A stretch of DNA of 10,457 nt. Source: Bacteroidota bacterium (GTDB lineage Bacteria; Bacteroidota; Bacteroidia; Bacteroidales; CAJPTX01). This document shows positions 6,306 to 10,457 of this stretch, piece after piece. Every line of letters starts with the position of its first letter. The stretch's first letter is position 1. The notes beneath the pieces were generated by a model. That model did no database searches. It worked only from the letters and a program-made list of their open reading frames with translations, and was not told the DNA's origin. The stretch is from contig PDRH01000109.1 in assembly GCA_002748015.1 (NCBI GenBank), positions 1 through 10,457 on the forward strand, given 5' to 3'. The position numbers and the translations under genes are program-made.

Positions 6306-7556
6306 ATGAGCTACCTATTCACATCAGAGAGCGTTTCTGAGGGACATCCGGATAAAGTTGCCGATCAAATATCCGATGCTTTGCTGGACGAGTTCCTACG
6401 GCGCGATCCGCAGGCTCACGTGGCATGCGAAACCCTGGTGACCACCGGTCTTGTGGCTCTGAATGGCGAGATACGTACTCGTGGCTACGTGGACGTTCAG
6501 CAGGTTGCCCGGCGGGTTATCAATCAGATAGGCTATACGAAGGCCGAGTACATGTTCGACGGCAATAGCTGCGGGGTTATAAGCACCATACATGAGCAGT
6601 CACCCGACATTAGCCAGGGGGTTGTACGTGAAGTCCCCGAGGATCAGGGGGCTGGGGACCAGGGCATCATGTTCGGTTACGCCTGCCGTGAAACGCAGGA
6701 CTATATGCCCCTGTCCATCGCCCTTTCGCACATGCTGCTGCAGGAGCTGACAGCTATCCGCCGTGAGGGCAAGGTGATGACCTACCTCCGGCCGGATGCC
6801 AAGAGCCAGGTAACCCTGGAGTACTCCGATGAGGGCAAGGCGCTCCGCGTAGATACGGTTGTGATTTCCACCCAGCATGACGAGTTTGCAGAGGACGAGG
6901 TGATGTCCAAGACCATTTTCGATGATGTGAAGAACATCCTCATTCCCCGCACCCGTGCCCGCCTGGCCGAGCAGGAGGCCAAGCTCTTCGGCGATGATTA
7001 CAAGCTCTATGTCAACCCCACCGGTAAGTTTGTGATTGGCGGGCCGCACGGGGATACCGGTTTGACTGGCCGTAAGATTATTGTTGATACCTACGGTGGG
7101 CATGCTAGCCATGGTGGCGGGGCATTCTCCGGCAAGGATCCCTCCAAGGTGGACCGCTCGGCAGCCTATGCCGCCCGCTACGTGGCCAAGAACCTCGTGG
7201 CAGCAGGGGTGGCAGACGAGGCCATTGTGCAGCTGGCCTACGCCATTGGTATAGCCAAGCCGGTGAGCATCATGGTCAACACCAAGGGAACGGCTAAGGT
7301 GCAGCTGACCGACGGCCAGATAGCCCAGAAGGTAATGGAGATATTCGACCTTCGCCCGAGCGCCATCATCAAGCAGTTTGGCCTACTCAATCCCATATAC
7401 CTACCTACGGCCGCCTATGGCCACTTTGGTAGAACGCCCTACACCCAGGAGGTAGAGTTCCTATACGATGGGAAGGCCGAGAAACGAGAGGTGCAGTTCT
7501 TCGGATGGGAAAAACTGGATGCGGTAGAGAAAATCGCCAAGGCCTTTAACCTCTAG
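6306..7556 (+). CDS. metK: S-adenosylmethionine synthetase
   Basis: This enzyme joins methionine and ATP to make S-adenosylmethionine, releasing phosphate and pyrophosphate, and works in the cytoplasm as a tetramer. The product is 416 residues, normal for the family. The start at 6306 gives MSYLFTSESVSEGHPDKVAD, the conserved N terminus with the ATP-binding His14. Both family signatures are intact: GAGDQGIMFGYA (115-126) and GGGAFSGKD (270-278, the P-loop-like motif). The open frame extends upstream to 6216, but the promoter box overlaps that point and the extension has no homology to the family. The start has no Shine-Dalgarno sequence, only an AT-rich leader, as is common in this phylum. 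The gene appears monocistronic: it has its own promoter and a strong terminator, and it ends with two in-frame TAG codons in tandem. Confidence 0.98.
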   Translation: MSYLFTSESVSEGHPDKVADQISDALLDEFLRRDPQAHVACETLVTTGLVALNGEIRTRGYVDVQQVARRVINQIGYTKAEYMFDGNSCGVISTIHEQSPDISQGVVREVPEDQGAGDQGIMFGYACRETQDYMPLSIALSHMLLQELTAIRREGKVMTYLRPDAKSQVTLEYSDEGKALRVDTVVISTQHDEFAEDEVMSKTIFDDVKNILIPRTRARLAEQEAKLFGDDYKLYVNPTGKFVIGGPHGDTGLTGRKIIVDTYGGHASHGGGAFSGKDPSKVDRSAAYAARYVAKNLVAAGVADEAIVQLAYAIGIAKPVSIMVNTKGTAKVQLTDGQIAQKVMEIFDLRPSAIIKQFGLLNPIYLPTAAYGHFGRTPYTQEVEFLYDGKAEKREVQFFGWEKLDAVEKIAKAFNL

Positions 7557-7574
7557 TAGAAAGTGATGAGATAC

Positions 7575-7610
7575 CGACACCTATGCACAGCCGTGTATAG
7601 GTGTCGTTTT
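7575..7610 (+). terminator. Intrinsic terminator of metK
   Basis: The stem CGACACCTAT (7575-7584) pairs perfectly with ATAGGTGTCG (7597-7606). It is extended by GCAC (7585-7588) with GTGT (7593-7596), one of those pairs being G-U, and closed by the four-base loop AGCC. Four T residues follow. A 14-pair stem with a tight loop and a T tract 19 bases after the metK stop is convincing. Confidence 0.9.
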
Positions 7611-7617
7611 GTATAAA

Positions 7618-7637
7618 CCCATGCCCAATGGGGGGCA
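7618..7637 (+). promoter_or_regulatory. Alternative small hairpins before the arginine deiminase start
   Basis: CCCAT (7618-7622) can pair with ATGGG (7628-7632). Alternatively TGCCC (7622-7626) can pair with GGGCA (7633-7637), and the two pairings exclude each other. They end 19 bases before the ATG at 7657. I found no TAnnTTTG promoter between the metK terminator and this start, so whether the region is transcribed from a local promoter is open. Confidence 0.2.
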
Positions 7638-7656
7638 ATTCAAAAGACAGAAAATA

Positions 7657-8919
7657 ATGGCCGATCGTATAAACGTAAATGTCTTCTCCGAGATTGGAAG
7701 TCTAGAGCATGTGGTGGTACACACCCCGGGCCTAGAGGTAGAACGTATGTCCCCCTCCAACGCGGAGAAGGCGCTCTATAGCGACATCCTCAACCTGGAA
7801 ATCGCTCGTAGGGAGTACGCCCCCTTCAAGGGGACTCTCCAGCGTATTGCCAAGGTGCATGAGCTGGAGGACCTGCTGGTCGATACCCTCAATAGCTCGG
7901 ACGCACGTAATTTCCTCCTGCCTGCACTATGCCCGGTGCAGTATCCCGAGCTGCTCGAAAAGCTCTTTGCCATGCCCTCCGAGGAATTGGCGCATCAGCT
8001 GCTAACTGGGGTGCCGATGCCCAAGCAGACCCTGACCGACTTCCTCGACCAGGAGCGCTACGCCATCCCCCCGCTCTACAACTTCTACTTCATGCGGGAT
8101 GCCTCCATGTCTGTCTACGATAACATCCTGATGGGGCGTATGGCGCACGAAGTACGCTTCGGTGAATCCCGAATAATGGAGGCCATATTCACCTACTCCA
8201 CCAAGGTGCATGCCCCCATCATCAACCCAGCGCATGCGCCCAATAGCAAGGAAATCCTTGTGGAGGGGGGCGATGTGCACATCGTGCGTGATGATATCCT
8301 CATGATAGGATGCGGCCAGCGGACAAGCAAGCAGGGGATAGACTTCATTGTTCAGCAGCTCCTGCGGAAGGGGCTGGATAAGACGCAGCATATACTGGTG
8401 CAGGAGTCCCCCCTATCCCCAGGCTCTTTCATCCACCTGGATATGATATTTACCCTTCTCGGGCCTACGCACTGCATGGCCTTCGAGCCGGTCATCATGA
8501 AGGACTCCAGCTACCACACCATCCACATGGAGGTACAGCCCGATGGGCAGACCAAGATACGCTACGAGGACAACCTCGTGCAGGCGCTCAATGCGCTGGG
8601 CGTACCAGTTGAACCGATCTTCTGCGGCGGAACGGGCGACAATTGGGTGCAGGAGCGAGAGCAGTCGCATAGTGGGGCGAACTTCGTGTCCTTCGGACCG
8701 GATAAGATTATCGGCTATGCGCGCAACCATCATACCATAGAGGCCCTATCGCAGCAGGGCTTTGAGGTTGTGCCCGCGGAGAAGGCGGCTTCCGGCGAGG
8801 TTGATATCAATGCGCTGAAGTCCTGCGTGGTAACCCTATCCTCTAGCGAGCTCGTGCGGGGTGGCGGTGGTGGTCGCTGCATGACCCTTCCTATAGTTCG
8901 TAAGGCGGTTCAGTGGTAG
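7657..8919 (+). CDS. arcA: Arginine deiminase
   Basis: This cytoplasmic enzyme hydrolyses L-arginine to citrulline and ammonia. The ATG at 7657 gives 420 residues beginning MADRINVNVFSEIGSLEHVV, which matches the family's 'V.SEIG.L..V..H.PG' opening. An ATG at 7621 in the same frame would add 12 residues with no family similarity. The guanidino-group-modifying fold is supported by MRDASMSVY (146-154), VEGGD (202-206, Glu203 and Asp206), HLDMIF (260-265, with the catalytic His260) and the nucleophile Cys408 in RGGGGGRCMTLPI (401-413). All catalytic residues of arginine deiminase appear present. No ornithine carbamoyltransferase, carbamate kinase or arginine/ornithine antiporter is adjacent. 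A methyltransferase gene follows after 16 bases. I am sure of the family; the symbol rests on sequence features alone, and a related guanidine-acting specificity is the main alternative. Confidence 0.9.
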   Translation: MADRINVNVFSEIGSLEHVVVHTPGLEVERMSPSNAEKALYSDILNLEIARREYAPFKGTLQRIAKVHELEDLLVDTLNSSDARNFLLPALCPVQYPELLEKLFAMPSEELAHQLLTGVPMPKQTLTDFLDQERYAIPPLYNFYFMRDASMSVYDNILMGRMAHEVRFGESRIMEAIFTYSTKVHAPIINPAHAPNSKEILVEGGDVHIVRDDILMIGCGQRTSKQGIDFIVQQLLRKGLDKTQHILVQESPLSPGSFIHLDMIFTLLGPTHCMAFEPVIMKDSSYHTIHMEVQPDGQTKIRYEDNLVQALNALGVPVEPIFCGGTGDNWVQEREQSHSGANFVSFGPDKIIGYARNHHTIEALSQQGFEVVPAEKAASGEVDINALKSCVVTLSSSELVRGGGGGRCMTLPIVRKAVQW

Positions 8920-8935
8920 GCGGAGGCTGCGCATA

Positions 8936-9478
8936 GTGAACGATCTGAAGCATAGGAAGCTGGGTATGGACGAGCTGGGACGCCTCAGTCCGGAGGAGTT
9001 CCAGCAGTCCGCCCATAGGCCTATAGTGCTGTTGCTGGACAATATCCGCTCCTTGCAGAATGTGGGGGCCATATTCCGAACGGCTGATGCCTTCAACATA
9101 GAGGCACTTGCCCTCTGTGGATTTACCGGAACGCCTCCCCATCGTGAGCTGCATAGGGCGGCTTTGGGTGCGGAGGATACCGTAGCATGGCAGCACTTTG
9201 AACATGCAATGGATGCCCTAGAGCACTACGGTGATCAGGGCTACCGCATCCTAGCGCTAGAGCAGTGCGAGGGGAGCGTACCCTTGCAGACTTATGAAGC
9301 CCATCCCCAGGACAGGCTTCTGCTCATCCTGGGCAATGAGGTCAATGGGGTGGACCAAGCGTTAGCCTCCCGGGCGGATGTCTGCCTGGAGATCCCCCAG
9401 CACGGTACCAAGCATTCCCTCAATGTGGCTACCGCTGCGGGCATCGCCCTCTGGCAGCTCGTTCTTCCATATCTATAG
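8936..9478 (+). CDS. TrmH/SpoU-family RNA 2'-O-methyltransferase
   Basis: The product is a 180-residue SPOUT-class methyltransferase that would transfer a methyl group from S-adenosylmethionine to a ribose 2'-hydroxyl of tRNA or rRNA. Three motifs are clear: motif 1 QNVGAIFRTADAF (41-53, Asn42 and the catalytic Arg48), motif 2 LLILGNEVNGV (129-139) and motif 3 IPQHGTKHSLNVATAAGIALW (split as IPQHGTKHSLNVA, 153-165, then TAAGIALW, 166-173). Motifs 2 and 3 form the trefoil knot that binds the cofactor. It has only a short N-terminal extension instead of the L30e-like RNA-binding domain of RlmB, so it is a minimal form; the target base cannot be told. The start is GTG at 8936 with GGAGG nine bases upstream. 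It sits 16 bases after arginine deiminase and 17 before the flavoprotein, as the middle gene of an operon. Confidence 0.92.
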   Translation: MNDLKHRKLGMDELGRLSPEEFQQSAHRPIVLLLDNIRSLQNVGAIFRTADAFNIEALALCGFTGTPPHRELHRAALGAEDTVAWQHFEHAMDALEHYGDQGYRILALEQCEGSVPLQTYEAHPQDRLLLILGNEVNGVDQALASRADVCLEIPQHGTKHSLNVATAAGIALWQLVLPYL

Positions 9479-9495
9479 CAATAAAGAGACTCTGT

Positions 9496-10457
9496 ATGCA
9501 AATGTATGATGTAGTAGTTGTCGGCGGAGGGGCTGCTGGGCTAATAGCCGCCGGGATGGCCGCCGAGAGGGGGGCAAGCGTTCTCCTGCTGGAGCGCAAG
9601 CATAGGATAGGCATGAAGCTTCGTATCACCGGTAAGGGCAAGTGCAATATTACCAACACCCGGGACATGGACTACTATCGCACGAAGGTCTTCGGCCCGG
9701 AGGAGGTGTGGGTGAAGGCCCTAGAGCAGTTTACCAATCGGGATATAGTAGACCTGCTGGAGGCCAACGGCCTACCGACTGTCATAGAGCGTGGCGATAG
9801 GGTATACCCCAAGTCCGGCAAGGCTGCCGATGTGGTCGAAACGCTCGTGGCCTACGTGGAGAAGGGGGGCGCAACAATCCTTCTCAATGCCCTGGTGGAG
9901 CATCTCAAACCGCAGGACGATGGTTCTATAGCCCTTGGGGTGAATGTGGACGGCCAGCCGCAGTCCTTCATCGGTCGTTCTGTCATCATGGCTACGGGCG
10001 GCAAGTCCTACCCCTCCACTGGCTCTGATGGGCAGGCCTACGGCGTGCTGCAGGAGGTTGGGCATACCATCACGGAGCTATATCCAGCCCTCGTGGCCTT
10101 CGAAACTCTCCCTCGGTTATACGAGAAGGAGCGTTTCCCTCTCAAGAACGTGGGCGTGGAGCTACGAGTAGATGGCCAGACCGTAGCGCAGGATTTCGGT
10201 GATATGGAGCTTACACCTGAGGGGGTAGGGGGTTCCACCATTCTCCGCGTGAGCCGCGAGGCCGTGCTGGCTAGTAACCGGGGGAAGGTGCCCGTTTGCG
10301 TGCTCGACCTCAAGCCTTCGAGAACAGCAGAGCAGCTGGCTGAGCGTATAGAGCGGGATGTGCGCGAACGTTCGGGCGAGCAGCTCTTTTCCATTGCGAG
10401 GGCATGGTTGCCCGCCCCCCTCGTCCCGCCAGTTTTGCGTTTTGCGGGGGCGAATCC
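9496..10457 (+). CDS. HI0933/BaiN-like FAD-dependent oxidoreductase, 3' end cut by window
   Basis: I translated this frame by hand; it stays open for 320 codons to the window edge, about three quarters of the family's usual length of roughly 400-420. It begins MQMYDVVVVGGGAAGL: the beta strand and GxGxxG dinucleotide fold (Gly10, Gly12, Gly15) with the acidic ribose-binding Glu33. The family signature KLRITGKGKCNITN (41-54) follows. A second nucleotide strand, VIMATGGKSYPSTGSDG (163-179), and a region DMELTPEGVGGSTIL (236-250) match the YhiN/HI0933/BaiN group. These are NAD(P)/FAD-dependent enzymes whose physiological reaction is mostly unknown; BaiN has been linked to bile-acid dehydroxylation, but that activity cannot be assumed here. 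The ATG at 9502 is an equal start candidate. AAGAG upstream is a weak ribosome site. The spacing to the methyltransferase gene indicates co-transcription. Confidence 0.88.
   Translation, partial: MQMYDVVVVGGGAAGLIAAGMAAERGASVLLLERKHRIGMKLRITGKGKCNITNTRDMDYYRTKVFGPEEVWVKALEQFTNRDIVDLLEANGLPTVIERGDRVYPKSGKAADVVETLVAYVEKGGATILLNALVEHLKPQDDGSIALGVNVDGQPQSFIGRSVIMATGGKSYPSTGSDGQAYGVLQEVGHTITELYPALVAFETLPRLYEKERFPLKNVGVELRVDGQTVAQDFGDMELTPEGVGGSTILRVSREAVLASNRGKVPVCVLDLKPSRTAEQLAERIERDVRERSGEQLFSIARAWLPAPLVPPVLRFAGAN

Noticed and set aside
6600..7112. Long open frame on the minus strand inside metK (170 codons)
   Set aside because: It is fully antisense to a strongly conserved gene, shows no recognisable family, and follows from codon bias on the coding strand.
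7554..7559. Tandem TAG TAG at the end of metK as a sign of TAG recoding
   Set aside because: Every TAG ends a protein at its expected family length, and no conserved domain continues past one, so TAG acts as a normal stop.
1..10457. CRISPR array, tRNA, rRNA, insertion sequence or phage attachment site
   Set aside because: No direct-repeat spacing, cloverleaf, transposase frame or flanking duplications were seen on either strand.

Overview
The window looks like a chromosomal segment of a moderately GC-rich Bacteroidetes, most likely of the order Bacteroidales. Four non-coding sites carry the phylum's TAnnTTTG-type -7 promoter element (three exact, one near match). The protein families also fit the phylum: a DUF2723/TMEM260-like membrane glycosyltransferase, a Bacteroidales-type TonB-like protein paired with a Crp/Fnr regulator, and Bacteroidetes-style MetK and arginine deiminase. 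The genus cannot be fixed from the sequence. I see no insertion sequence, phage gene, CRISPR array, tRNA or rRNA; this is mostly a housekeeping region.

Layout. (1) 1-301, minus: 5' part of a class V PLP-dependent aminotransferase, cut by the window edge. (2) 302-504: divergent promoter region. (3) 505-4479, plus: a tightly overlapping operon of xseB, a large DUF2723 glycosyltransferase and a NodB-type polysaccharide deacetylase. (4) 4497-5985, minus: a two-gene operon read as Crp/Fnr regulator then TonB-like protein, converging on the previous operon with a 17-base gap. (5) 5986-6305: a 320-base divergent regulatory region with two promoters, a TCTGA-N4-TCAGA dyad and a foldable metK leader. 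(6) 6306-7556, plus: metK, followed by a near-perfect intrinsic terminator at 7575-7610. (7) 7657-10457, plus: arginine deiminase, a TrmH/SpoU rRNA/tRNA methyltransferase and the first two thirds of an HI0933/BaiN-like flavoprotein, spaced 16-17 bases apart as an apparent operon.

How the genes relate. The membrane glycosyltransferase and the deacetylase are translationally coupled and plausibly act together on envelope or protein glycans; xseB at the head is a DNA-repair subunit with no xseA beside it. The Crp/Fnr protein probably controls at least its own operon, and the dyad between its promoter and that of metK is a candidate binding site. The arginine deiminase stands without arcB/arcC/arcD, so it would produce citrulline and ammonia without a local ATP-yielding pathway.

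The least expected observations are compositional. All eight complete genes end in TAG (six) or TGA (two), with no TAA. The glycosyltransferase gene carries three mononucleotide G or C tracts of 7-8 bases in its last third, candidates for slipped-strand variation. No convincing new multi-gene system is visible.
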